This document shows positions 1-8,367 of a stretch of DNA of 64,000 nucleotides, in pieces. The stretch lies in assembly GCA_942491575.1 (NCBI GenBank), contig CALOBT010000025.1:124001-188000 (forward strand), written 5' to 3'. Each line of letters opens with the position of its first letter. Position 1 is the first letter of the stretch. The position numbers and the translations under genes are program-made. The notes under the pieces are model-generated. The model was not told the origin of the DNA and made no database searches. It worked only from the letters and a program-made list of their open reading frames with translations. This DNA is from CAZHNW01 sp942491575 (GTDB taxonomy: Bacteria; Spirochaetota; UBA4802; UBA5550).

Positions 1-7
1 AAGCGGA

Positions 8-319
8 ATGCCGGCAACAGCTGAAAATCAACCCGAAGAAATTCGGAGTTTAATCAGGATAGCTGAAGTTAAACTTGAAAAATTTAAAAAAGACAAAGCT
101 GAAGTATACGCCAAAGATGAAATCAAGAACATCGAAAAGTATATCAAGGACGCTAAAAAATCGCTCAAAGAAGGAAAAGAAGAATTGGCCCTGCTGACAA
201 TCAGCATAGGAATGGCCTACTTTAAAAAAATCGAAGCAAAAAAAGAACTACTTGAAGCGGAAAACGAACTCAACCGTGTCCGCGCCGAAATAAGCAGCAA
301 GAAGGAAACATCACAGTGA
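8..319 (+). CDS. Coiled-coil, DUF4398-like protein, probably cut by the window edge
   Basis: Short, very Lys/Glu-rich helical protein (103 residues from the first visible ATG). The pattern of charged heptads, with 'YAKDEIKNIEKYIKDAKKSL' followed by a second helix, resembles the DUF4398 family of periplasmic helical-hairpin proteins, often lipoproteins. The frame is open through the two codons to the left of this ATG, so the true start and any signal peptide or lipobox may lie outside the window. The stop overlaps the GTG start of the OmpA gene (GTGA), so the two are translationally coupled. A role in the envelope beside the OmpA protein is inference; family assignment is by pattern only. Confidence 0.6.
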   Translation: MPATAENQPEEIRSLIRIAEVKLEKFKKDKAEVYAKDEIKNIEKYIKDAKKSLKEGKEELALLTISIGMAYFKKIEAKKELLEAENELNRVRAEISSKKETSQ

Positions 320-1059
320 ATAAAATAACTGTTATTTTAATACTATTATTCGCCTTCCTTTCCCCCCTCTTCAGTTGGGACCAGAAAAATGCAACAAGTC
401 GGATTCAGGAAGCTCAAAAAAAAATGAGCGACCTTGAGTACAATTTTGAACTCAAAAAATATATCCCCCACGATGATTATGCCGAATCTGTCATCAGCCT
501 GAGAAAAGCCAGCCTTGCCATCGAAAAAAAAGATTTCATAAATGCGTACTATCATTCATCAATGTCTATTGTTAAAACAGAGACTACTACTATCTCAGCC
601 CTGGCCACAAAAGCCAATTATGAAAAATTATCCCTTGAGAGAGATTTTTACAAGGAAAATCAGGCACCCGCTGAAAAAAAACCGGATCTACTAGATATCA
701 TCGAAGCCAACCTTTTAAAAAAGGGTGATATATACAGGAGAGTCTTCCCGGATAAAAATATTTTCGTAAAAGGAAAATACATACTTAATGATTTTGGGCA
801 AGATTCATTTCAGAAAATTGCCGTTGTCCTTAAAAACCACAAGGAAGCCAGAATAAAAATTATCGGCCATTCGCAATACAGAGATTTACGGGCATATACA
901 AAAAGAAAAGCCGGTTTCCTTAAGATGTTTCTCGTTGAAGCAGGCATTGATGATGAGAGAGTAGAAACACTGGGTGTTGGAAATTCAGAAGTTATGGATA
1001 CAGCTGTAGGTTTCAGGAGAGTGGATAGGACTGAAGTTTTGATCACAGGAATTAAGTAG
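316..1059 (+). CDS. OmpA-family C-terminal domain protein with helical N-terminal half
   Basis: GTG start overlapping the previous stop. Residues 1-20 form a Sec signal peptide (hydrophobic stretch ending LFSWD). Residues about 30-130 are helical, with a 'DDYAESVISLRKASLAIEKK' segment like DUF4398 repeats. Residues about 140-247 match the OmpA/MotB peptidoglycan-binding fold: a beta strand, then GHSQ, a basic helix, 'AGIDDERVETLGVGNSE' and the terminal arginine-rich 'RRVDRTEV'. In typical OmpA domains the GHTD aspartate and a later arginine contact diaminopimelate; here GHTD reads GHSQ, so peptidoglycan binding may be altered. Likely periplasmic cell-envelope protein working with the upstream coiled-coil protein. 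Confidence 0.75.
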   Translation: MNKITVILILLFAFLSPLFSWDQKNATSRIQEAQKKMSDLEYNFELKKYIPHDDYAESVISLRKASLAIEKKDFINAYYHSSMSIVKTETTTISALATKANYEKLSLERDFYKENQAPAEKKPDLLDIIEANLLKKGDIYRRVFPDKNIFVKGKYILNDFGQDSFQKIAVVLKNHKEARIKIIGHSQYRDLRAYTKRKAGFLKMFLVEAGIDDERVETLGVGNSEVMDTAVGFRRVDRTEVLITGIK

Positions 1060-1064
1060 AGCCG

Positions 1065-3080
1065 CTAACCAGTATGCTTTACTATCTCTTTCAGTATCAG
1101 ACGCAGTTGTTTTTTCCCTCTGAACTGACTGATCTCAATAGTATAGAGAAAATCCACCGGTGAATTTTCCTCAAGAAGCTCTTCCATTTTATCAGCAATA
1201 CCCCACCCAATAACCTCCTGTTCGGCAATAATAAATTTTCCATGATTTTTTTCTTTGCCAAACCTTAAAAATCTATCGATGACTTCAGTTTCTGCATAAA
1301 AAACAGGTTCTTCATTCCCCCGGCCAAAAGGACCAAGAAATGTCAACTCCTCTGCAAGATTTAGAGAAACATCCTTAACTGGCAGTTGCATATCGAATAT
1401 TACCGGACTATCCTCTGTATCAATAATATCTTCCTTCCGGAGTTGTTCGATAATAAATGAAAGATTTTTTTCATCTGCGGTAAATCCAAATGCCTGGGCA
1501 TGTCCACCAAGTCGTATAAAATAATTTTCATATTTGGTTATAAATGATAAAAAATCAAAATTACCAGGAGCCCTTCCAGACCCCTTTACCCCTTCATTGT
1601 TTTGAGTTGCCACGATTGCAGGTTTGTCATACCTGTCCGCAAGCCGGTTAGCAATCAGGCCCGCCAATCCATCTGGAATTTCATTACAGTAAAGAAAAAG
1701 GAAATTTGATTCATTGGAAATTTCACCTGCCTCAATTTGTTCGATTAAACCTGAGCACGTTTTTTGAACCAGCTTTTTTCTGTATTCATTCATATGCTTG
1801 ACTTTTGCAACAATGTCTGTAATAGATTCAGAGTCTTCCCCTAAAAAAAAGGATGCAGTAAGTTCAGCTTCTCCAAATCGACCGGGTGAATTTAGAATTG
1901 GAGCAATATCCCACCCAATTGCCTTGCTGTCCACCCTTGAATTACTGATAAGTTGTCCCAGACCGGGATGGGATGTCCCATTGAGACTTTTGATTCCATG
2001 ATAGGTTAAAATTCTATTCTCCTGTTCAAGGGGCATAATATCGGCTATATTTCCGATAGCAACATTACCTAGAACTTCCTTGATGAATTCAAGTAACCTG
2101 GGGGAATTTTTAAGTTGAATTTCAGTAAAGATATCATAAATCAAATCTTCATCTGAAGAATAGAGCTGAAAAGGAAGGCCCGCTGATTCTGCGGCTTCCC
2201 GGACGCTGCAGATATTATTCTCCTGAAGCCAGTCCCCGAGATGATAAACCGGACAACTGCAATTTCTGCTCATGACAGTTTCAAAAACTTCATCAGTTGC
2301 AGCTACCACTATTGATGAATTATCCAATTTTTCTGTAAATTCATTTATAGAGATAACCGTCTCGTTAGAAAGTATAATTCCGTCTCTTACAGTAAGAAAA
2401 TGATAATTATCCTTCCGCCTGTTAATTAGATAAAATTTTTTATTAAATGATGGCAGATAGCTTAATAGAATTGCATGGCACAGTTTAAAGACTACTCCCG
2501 CTCCCGCCAGATATTTAAAGGGATAATTGCATTTATCAACTTTTGGATTCAGTATGATGCAGTCAGGCAGGATTTCATCCGGCTCATGATGATCTGTTAC
2601 AATAATATCCATACCGAGAGATTTTGCGCGACTGATTTCCTCAACGTCCTTTATACCGGAGTCAATGGTTATCAGGAGTTCTCCTCCCTGGTCTTTCAAT
2701 TCATCAATAATACTGGAAGAAAGTCCGTAAGATTCTTCTCCTACAGGGAATCTGTATTTAGTGGTAACTCCGAATTTTTTCAGCAGGTTGTATAATACCG
2801 AAAGGCCGGTAATGCCGTCAAGATCAGAATCAGTAAAAACAACAATTTGTTTTTTTTCATTAATTGCTTTTTTAATCAACTCAACAGCTTCATACATCCC
2901 TTCCATCCGAAAGGGGCTGTGCAGCTGCGAAAGTCTCGGATAAAAATAATTATGAACATCCAGAGGGGTTTCTGCACCCCGTCCAATAGCAATATTCAGG
3001 GGAATCTCAGAAATTTCGAAAAGGGGTAAACACTCGTAAAGAAGTGTGCTGTTCACCGGCCTTGACAGCCACTCCTTCAT
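1065..3080 (-). CDS. recJ: Single-stranded-DNA-specific exonuclease RecJ
   Basis: DHH-family 5'-3' ssDNA exonuclease for recombination and mismatch repair. N-terminal catalytic motifs are present: 'FTDSDLDGITG' (motif I), 'ITIDSG' (motif II), 'TDHHEPDE' (the DHH motif) and 'LAGAGVVFKLCHA'. The DHHA1 region carries 'GSGRAPGNFDF' and 'RLGGHAQAFGFT', followed by a C-terminal OB-like domain. At 671 residues it is longer than many RecJ proteins. The extra length lies mostly in a segment of about 100 residues between the 'AGAGVVFKL' motif and 'LGNVAIGNIADIMPLEQEN'. The ATG overlaps the stop of the RNase H-like gene by one base (TAATG). Last gene of the long minus-strand operon. Confidence 0.93.
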   Translation of the reverse strand: MKEWLSRPVNSTLLYECLPLFEISEIPLNIAIGRGAETPLDVHNYFYPRLSQLHSPFRMEGMYEAVELIKKAINEKKQIVVFTDSDLDGITGLSVLYNLLKKFGVTTKYRFPVGEESYGLSSSIIDELKDQGGELLITIDSGIKDVEEISRAKSLGMDIIVTDHHEPDEILPDCIILNPKVDKCNYPFKYLAGAGVVFKLCHAILLSYLPSFNKKFYLINRRKDNYHFLTVRDGIILSNETVISINEFTEKLDNSSIVVAATDEVFETVMSRNCSCPVYHLGDWLQENNICSVREAAESAGLPFQLYSSDEDLIYDIFTEIQLKNSPRLLEFIKEVLGNVAIGNIADIMPLEQENRILTYHGIKSLNGTSHPGLGQLISNSRVDSKAIGWDIAPILNSPGRFGEAELTASFFLGEDSESITDIVAKVKHMNEYRKKLVQKTCSGLIEQIEAGEISNESNFLFLYCNEIPDGLAGLIANRLADRYDKPAIVATQNNEGVKGSGRAPGNFDFLSFITKYENYFIRLGGHAQAFGFTADEKNLSFIIEQLRKEDIIDTEDSPVIFDMQLPVKDVSLNLAEELTFLGPFGRGNEEPVFYAETEVIDRFLRFGKEKNHGKFIIAEQEVIGWGIADKMEELLEENSPVDFLYTIEISQFRGKKQLRLILKEIVKHTG

Positions 3081-3757
3081 TAATATCGCTCCTTTTTTAC
3101 AGTAGCTTTTTCAGCAAAAAACCTGGCTTTGTCAACCGGTACTTTTGATACGGGCTCAAAAATACATTGTGCCTTTTTATTTTTCTCTTCGGCAATTTCA
3201 ACAATTATTTTATTCAATGCAGAATCTTCGACGGGGATCTCACCGGAGGCCTGCTTTAAAAAAGTCTCATTATCATTTCTGATTTTTATTATTTTACTGT
3301 TGAAATAATTTCCGATTTTCAATGCCCTCAGTACGGCCCTGTACAAAGCGATGGTTTCGCTGCAATTCCCACAGTAGTATGAAACCCTTCCAACCTGTCG
3401 GTCTTCCCTGTCATGCACTGTTATACCGAAACCTCCCCTCTTTTCCATGGGATTGCTGTAACCGGCAATGTACATGGTAAGGGCCGAGTCAACCGGAACT
3501 GCAGACAGTTCGGCTCCGGAAAATATTTGAGATGTCTCATCCTCTCGGAAAGAATCCTCTTTTTCAGATTCAGAAATTTTCTTTTTTATGATAATTTTTT
3601 TTCTGGAATTCTGTTTTTCATATTTGCTTAAAATCCTTCTGGCCTGTTCAACAATTTCAGTTACATCTTCCGTTTCACAGGATGCCATTTCGGCTATTTT
3701 ATCCAGTGTTTTTCCTTCTGACAGCAGCTGAAGGACCCTGTCTATACTTAATAACAT
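3080..3757 (-). CDS. RNase H-like fold protein, probably catalytically inactive, with N-terminal HTH-like segment
   Basis: Residues 1-45 look like a small helix-turn-helix ('GKTLDKIAEMASCETEDVTE'), then a lysine-rich linker. Residues about 92-218 follow the RNase HI order: 'MYIAGYSNP' strand, glycine-rich hairpin, 'SETIALYRAVLRAL' helix, 'IKIRNDNETFLKQASGEI' and a last helix 'VDKARFFAEKA'. Only one of the four usual acidic catalytic residues is evident (D162). The first Asp is replaced by Ala98, the Glu of the helix by Leu138, and the last Asp position has no acid. I therefore read it as a pseudoenzyme or nucleic-acid binder. Neighbours are the C4 zinc ribbon and Nif3 genes, an association also known in Actinobacteria. 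Confidence 0.65.
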   Translation of the reverse strand: MLLSIDRVLQLLSEGKTLDKIAEMASCETEDVTEIVEQARRILSKYEKQNSRKKIIIKKKISESEKEDSFREDETSQIFSGAELSAVPVDSALTMYIAGYSNPMEKRGGFGITVHDREDRQVGRVSYYCGNCSETIALYRAVLRALKIGNYFNSKIIKIRNDNETFLKQASGEIPVEDSALNKIIVEIAEEKNKKAQCIFEPVSKVPVDKARFFAEKATVKKERY

Positions 3758-3849
3758 ATTTATTACCTGCTAATTATTACTTTATAATCTTTAAATCCGC
3801 CTGCCTTCTAATGAGTAGACGAAGGAGAATTCCTGTTGATTAAAAAATT

Positions 3850-4551
3850 TTATTTATTATACAAAAAACGTCCACAGTTTGTACAATTTACTATGGATTC
3901 ATTTGTTGATGCTTCTATTGCCAGATGTGATGGTATCTGAAAGTTACAGCTCCCGCAGATCTCTCCCTCTATAGAACCGATTGCAATACCATTTTTGGAA
4001 GAAAGGAGTTTTGTGAACTTTGATTTAACTCCCGCGCCCAGTTGAAGCAGTAACTGGTCATAAAGGGATTGATTTTTACTGATGGTATCCTCTTCATCCC
4101 TAATTTTGTTCTGTATAATCACACTATCCTTTTCCAGCTGATCTGATACTTCACCGGACTCTCTCTCAGCTGCTTCAAATTCTGTTTCCTTTGACTCGAG
4201 GTTATCCATAAGTTCTATAAGACTGCTTTCAATTTCACTGTCTTCATCTTTTGCTTTTTTCAATTCGTTATCGAGAGCATCGAGTTCTTTTTCAGTTTTG
4301 AGTAAATTTCTTCTTTCTTCCAGTTTTTTAACTCGTTCATCAACTGTTTCAAGTTCAAGCTCACTCTTTTTAATGTCCTGTTTCAGGGCCTTGACTTCCC
4401 CCCCAATGACTTCAACTTTCTTTTTAAGCTTTTCAAACTTCTCCTGCCAGAGTGAAAGATTCTTTTCGTTTCTCTCAATTTCCTTCTTGGCTCCAAGGAT
4501 ATTCTGCCAGTATCGCTGCAGTTCGACCATAATTTTTATGTCACTGTTCAT
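3850..4551 (-). CDS. C4-type zinc-ribbon protein with long coiled coil (DUF164/CdsZ-like)
   Basis: Residues about 5-160 form a long coiled-coil hairpin rich in Lys and Glu. The C-terminus holds a zinc ribbon with C199-x2-C202 and C223-x2-C226 ('GEICGSCNF' and 'VNCTNCGRFLYNK'). This is the architecture of the DUF164 zinc-ribbon family, which includes chlamydial CdsZ and mycobacterial Rv2229c; the biochemical role is unsettled. The start codon overlaps the nif3 stop by four bases (ATGA-type), so the two are co-translated. A 92-bp spacer separates it from the RNase H-like gene downstream. Confidence 0.82.
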   Translation of the reverse strand: MNSDIKIMVELQRYWQNILGAKKEIERNEKNLSLWQEKFEKLKKKVEVIGGEVKALKQDIKKSELELETVDERVKKLEERRNLLKTEKELDALDNELKKAKDEDSEIESSLIELMDNLESKETEFEAAERESGEVSDQLEKDSVIIQNKIRDEEDTISKNQSLYDQLLLQLGAGVKSKFTKLLSSKNGIAIGSIEGEICGSCNFQIPSHLAIEASTNESIVNCTNCGRFLYNK

Positions 4552-5357
4552 TTTGTATAAATCCTAAAGGGAGATTTTTCATTCACTGACAGAAAAAGAG
4601 GGACTTCCTCTGAAAAAAAATCTGCCAGGTATTTCTCTATTAAATTATATAAATATTCCATCATTAGACGCTCGGTTCCGTAATGCCCAGCGTCGATCAG
4701 TGCAACCCCGTAATCCAGGGCGGCCCTGGCACTGTGATGTCCCACATCCCCAGTAAGGATGCAGTCAATCCTGTGGTTTTTGATTATATCCGGAACTGAA
4801 TTTCCTCCTGCACCGTTGAGAATCGCAACCTTCTCAATTTCCATTTCTTCATCGCCGCTGAAAACAAGAAAATTAAGCTGCAGGCGTTCTTTTACATGCT
4901 TCAAAAAATCCAAAAGACTGACCTTTCGTTTTAAATTCGAAATCGATCCGAATCCCAGTTGATCACCATCATCGCCGATTTCAGTTTCAAAAAGGACCTG
5001 CTGATGTTTCAAACCGAGTTTATCCTCAATGAAACGGTTCATGAATTTATCAAAATTAGTGTGAAGGGCAAAACAGGAAATTCGATTATCAATCAGTTCA
5101 AGAAGAAGAGAGGCATGGGCATCCCCGTCGTCAATCTGCTTGATTCCTTTAAAAAAGTACGGGTGATGATTTATAATAAAATTGCAGTTTTTTTCTTTCG
5201 CCTCTTCGATGACACCTGCCGTCAGATCCAGGCTGAAAAGTATCCCTGTAATTTCCTTTTTATTGAAAAGTATCTGCCCACCGGTATTATCATATTTTTC
5301 CTGCAAATACGTCGGATAGGTCTCGTTGAGCCACTCTGTCAATTGTTCAATTCTCAT
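4548..5357 (-). CDS. Nif3-like dinuclear metal centre protein (DUF34)
   Basis: DUF34/Nif3 family: hexameric proteins with a two-metal site and a proposed role in metal or GTP cyclohydrolase-like chemistry, still poorly defined. Ligand motifs are visible: 'FIINHHPYFFKG' (the HHP motif), 'SLDLTAGVIEEA' and the C-terminal 'DAGHYGTERLMMEYL' with conserved His and Glu. I choose the ATG at 5357 (protein starts MRIEQLTEWL), which matches the family N-terminus. The frame stays open to an ATG eight codons upstream (5381). Either way it overlaps the end of the epimerase gene. Length 269 residues, normal for the short form without the central PII-like insertion. Confidence 0.88.
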   Translation of the reverse strand: MRIEQLTEWLNETYPTYLQEKYDNTGGQILFNKKEITGILFSLDLTAGVIEEAKEKNCNFIINHHPYFFKGIKQIDDGDAHASLLLELIDNRISCFALHTNFDKFMNRFIEDKLGLKHQQVLFETEIGDDGDQLGFGSISNLKRKVSLLDFLKHVKERLQLNFLVFSGDEEMEIEKVAILNGAGGNSVPDIIKNHRIDCILTGDVGHHSARAALDYGVALIDAGHYGTERLMMEYLYNLIEKYLADFFSEEVPLFLSVNEKSPFRIYTK

Positions 5358-6240
5358 GAAGCATCCATTCCAGTGTGTCATTTATATCATATTGAGGCTG
5401 CCAGTTAAAATCTTTTTTAAATTTTTCCGACGATCCATATACGATGGAAATTTCATTTTTCCTCTGGAGACTTTCAATTGATTTAACCTCAGGGCGATGA
5501 CCGGTAACCTCAACCAGTCGCTCAAATATATGCTGCAGACTGACTGCCTTTCCGCTGCATATATTCCAGGTACCCGGCCCTGCCTTATCAAAATTTTCCG
5601 CCACGGAGGAATATCCCGCTATAATATCCCGCACATCAGCTATATCCCGATAGACATCAAGATTTCCCAGAGGAAGAACCTTTTCCTTTCTTTTAAAGGC
5701 ATCTACCAATTTTGGAACTAAAAATGAAGGAAGCTGCCCTGCCCCGGTATGGTTGAAGGGACGAAGAATAATTGAGGGAAATCCGGATTCCAGGGAATAC
5801 CCCTTTACGACCTGTTCTGCCGCGGCTTTACTGGCACCATAGTGATTGACGGGAGACAGTGGAAAATCCTCTGTAATGGGCATTTCTTCCCCGGCCACAG
5901 AGCCGTAAACCTGCGATGAACTGACAAAAACAAAACGCGGTTTTTTATCGAGGCTGCGGGAGGCCTCGAGGAGGTTCACCGTTCCGCTCACATTTATGAG
6001 GTGCATGTTTCTCGGTTCGCTGCCCCTGACATGACTTATTGATGCCAGATGGAAAATCATGTCCGGTAAAACATCAGAGATCATTTTTCGGGTTTGGGGG
6101 AAGTCAGATATATCGGCAGAAAAAGAGATCTTGCCAACCGGAGAAAGGTCGGTTTCAACAACATCATGTCCATTTTTCCGCAGGGCTCCGGTGAGATGTC
6201 TTCCGACAAACCCGGCGGCACCGGTTACCAGTATCTTCAT
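5347..6240 (-). CDS. rmd: NAD(P)-dependent epimerase/reductase, probable GDP-4-keto-6-deoxy-D-mannose reductase
   Basis: Extended short-chain dehydrogenase of 297 residues. The Rossmann motif 'VTGAAGFVGRHL' is at the N-terminus, the catalytic YxxxK is 'HYGASKAAAEQV', and 'FVFVSSSQVYG' carries the catalytic Ser/Thr region. It directly follows gmd with a 4-base overlap (its ATG ends at 6240 and the gmd stop begins at 6237). From this pairing I infer it reduces the Gmd product to GDP-D-rhamnose, or acts as an epimerase on that pathway. A GDP-fucose synthase is less likely because the protein is short and shows no clear Fcl-type motifs, but the exact product cannot be settled from sequence alone. 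Supplies deoxysugars for surface glycans. Confidence 0.75.
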   Translation of the reverse strand: MKILVTGAAGFVGRHLTGALRKNGHDVVETDLSPVGKISFSADISDFPQTRKMISDVLPDMIFHLASISHVRGSEPRNMHLINVSGTVNLLEASRSLDKKPRFVFVSSSQVYGSVAGEEMPITEDFPLSPVNHYGASKAAAEQVVKGYSLESGFPSIILRPFNHTGAGQLPSFLVPKLVDAFKRKEKVLPLGNLDVYRDIADVRDIIAGYSSVAENFDKAGPGTWNICSGKAVSLQHIFERLVEVTGHRPEVKSIESLQRKNEISIVYGSSEKFKKDFNWQPQYDINDTLEWMLHEN

Positions 6241-7262
6241 TTTTTCCCGGTTACTCTCTCCAGGTCACGTTGTGTCATAATGTGAACCAGTTCCCTGAAG
6301 GAAGTTTTAGCTTCCCACCCAAAAACCTCTTTCGCCTTTGTTGCGTCCCCCAGAAGCAGATTAACTTCTGCGGGACGAAAATATCTGGGATTAACCTTAA
6401 CCAGTTCTTTACCGGTCTTTTTATCGAGGCCCTTTTCTTCCGCCCCCTCTCCCTGCCACCTGATCTCAATATCAGCATACCTGAAGGACTCTTCAATGAA
6501 TTCCCTCACTGAATGGGCCTGTCCGCTGGCAATGACAAAATTGTCCGGTTTGTCCTGCTGCAGCATTTCCCACATACACTCCACATACTCTCCTGCAAAA
6601 CCCCAGTCACGTTTTGCGTCCATGTTGCCGATTTCGAAGAAATCCTGTGTTCCATTTTTTATTTTTGCTACGGCATCAGTAATTTTACGGGTAACAAATT
6701 CAATGCCCCGCAGTGGAGATTCATGATTAAATAATATACCCGAAGCGCCGAAAATATTATAGGCTTCACGGTAGTTGATTGTCATCCAGTGGCCATACAG
6801 TTTTGCAACAGCATAGGGACTGCGCGGGTAAAAGGGAGTATCTTCATTTTGGGGGGTTTCCCGGACATCTCCGTATAGTTCAGAACTGGATGCCTGGTAG
6901 AAGCGGATATCGGTATTTACAATGCGTATCGCCTCAAGGAGATTGGTGACTCCGAGGCCTGTTACATTCCCGGTCAGGACAGGCTTTTCAAAGGATACGG
7001 CAACAAAGCTCTGAGCAGCGAGATTATAGACCTCATCAGGTTTACATTCATCAAGGGCACGAATCAGATTTCCCGAATCAAGGAGATCTATCTCTATCAG
7101 TTGCACCCTTTCCTTTATGCCGAGTTCTTCAAGACGCCAGAAATTAGGGGTACTGGTTCTTCTATATCCGCCATAGACGGTATAGCCTTTTTCAAGTAAA
7201 AATTTCGCCAGGTATGCACCATCCTGGCCGGTAATGCCGGTGATAAAAGCGGTACAAGACAT
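6237..7262 (-). CDS. gmd: GDP-mannose 4,6-dehydratase
   Basis: Converts GDP-D-mannose to GDP-4-keto-6-deoxy-D-mannose with NADP. The N-terminal cofactor motif is 'ITGITGQDGAYLAKFLLEKG', the TGQDG signature of Gmd. The catalytic Thr/Ser and Glu region reads 'FYQASSSELYGDVRETPQNE' and the YxxxK is 'SPYAVAKLYGHW'. Preferred start is the ATG at 7262, preceded by an AGGAAG ribosome binding site 6 bases away; a GTG two codons earlier sits on top of that site. First gene of a GDP-deoxysugar pair with rmd. It lies 61 bp downstream of queA, probably in the same transcript. Confidence 0.93.
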   Translation of the reverse strand: MSCTAFITGITGQDGAYLAKFLLEKGYTVYGGYRRTSTPNFWRLEELGIKERVQLIEIDLLDSGNLIRALDECKPDEVYNLAAQSFVAVSFEKPVLTGNVTGLGVTNLLEAIRIVNTDIRFYQASSSELYGDVRETPQNEDTPFYPRSPYAVAKLYGHWMTINYREAYNIFGASGILFNHESPLRGIEFVTRKITDAVAKIKNGTQDFFEIGNMDAKRDWGFAGEYVECMWEMLQQDKPDNFVIASGQAHSVREFIEESFRYADIEIRWQGEGAEEKGLDKKTGKELVKVNPRYFRPAEVNLLLGDATKAKEVFGWEAKTSFRELVHIMTQRDLERVTGKK

Positions 7263-7329
7263 GATCACTTCCTGATTTCAAAGATAACGCCAGTATGGGA
7301 AAAGCAGGCTTCTTGGCAAGGATTATTTA

Positions 7330-8364
7330 TCAAAGAATCAGCATTGCATCGCCATATGAAAAAAAGCGGTATTTTTCCCTGACTGCTTCCCGGTAGGTTT
7401 CCATAATCAGATCATACCCTGTAAAGGCAGAAACCAGCATCAACAATGTCGAATAAGGTGTATGGAAGTTAGTAATCAGTCCATCAATAGATTTAATCTG
7501 ATAGGGAGGATAAATAAAAATATCAGTATCTCCGACGCCGGGAACGTTCTCTCCATCCCGGAAGGTACTCTCCAGAACCCTGAGAGAGGTTGTCCCAACT
7601 CCAATAATTTTTTTCCCCTCTTTACGGGCACTGTTTATACGTTCTGCTGCAGCCTCAGGCAGGTGATACGATTCCGTATGCATCTTATGTTCATCAAGGT
7701 TGCTGTTTCTTACGGGTTGAAAGGTCCCCCATGAAACATATAGGGTTAAAAATTCCAGACCGATATTTTTTTTCTTTAACGAATTCAAAAGGTCAGAAGT
7801 GAAGTGAAGCCCCGCCGTGGGGGCCGCAACCGCCCCGGTTTCACTGGCATACACGGTTTGATAACGATCATCATCTTTATCTTCCGGAGAACGCTTAATA
7901 TAAGGCGGTAGAGGAAGTTCACCAATTGAGGCAAGCAGTTCATCTGTCAGTTCAACATTCGACTCGACTTCTAGATAATCGTCCACGCGTTTTTTTACTG
8001 TGAGGGAAATGGAATTGTTATTTTCAGAAAATATTGTTTCTCCCGTGCTTAGACGCTTCATGCGATTGCAGACAATAAGCCAGTCCCTGTCTGCGAGCTT
8101 CTGTGTAAGAATAACCTCTATTCTGGCACCGGTGTCCCTCTTAAAATAAAGGCGTGCATGTATTACTTTTGCGTTATTAAATATAAGGAGTGTGTCTTCG
8201 TCGAGGTATTCAGGAAGGTTATAAAAATTGCGATGCTCTCTTGAACCTTTTTTCCTGTCCAATACCAACAATCGGCTTGCATCCCGGCTGGCCTCAGGGT
8301 ATTGCGCAATCAGCTCTTCAGGAAGATCAAAATTAAAATCCTCAAGGGTGTATTCCTTTTCCAT
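7330..8364 (-). CDS. queA: S-adenosylmethionine:tRNA ribosyltransferase-isomerase QueA
   Basis: Builds epoxyqueuosine from preQ1 at position 34 of GUN-anticodon tRNAs using the ribosyl group of SAM. Family hallmarks are clear: 'FNFDLPEELIAQYPEASRDASRLLV' order at the N-terminus, 'LLIFNNAKVIHARL', 'AAPTAGLHFTSDLL', 'YVSWGTFQPVR' and 'LITNFHTPYSTLLMLVSAF'. Length 344 residues is typical. It starts three bases after the stop of the SpoIID-like gene, so it is in that operon. The two GUN-type tRNAs in this window (tRNA-Tyr GTA, tRNA-Asn GTT) are among its expected substrates. Confidence 0.95.
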   Translation of the reverse strand: MEKEYTLEDFNFDLPEELIAQYPEASRDASRLLVLDRKKGSREHRNFYNLPEYLDEDTLLIFNNAKVIHARLYFKRDTGARIEVILTQKLADRDWLIVCNRMKRLSTGETIFSENNNSISLTVKKRVDDYLEVESNVELTDELLASIGELPLPPYIKRSPEDKDDDRYQTVYASETGAVAAPTAGLHFTSDLLNSLKKKNIGLEFLTLYVSWGTFQPVRNSNLDEHKMHTESYHLPEAAAERINSARKEGKKIIGVGTTSLRVLESTFRDGENVPGVGDTDIFIYPPYQIKSIDGLITNFHTPYSTLLMLVSAFTGYDLIMETYREAVREKYRFFSYGDAMLIL

Positions 8365-8367
8365 GTG

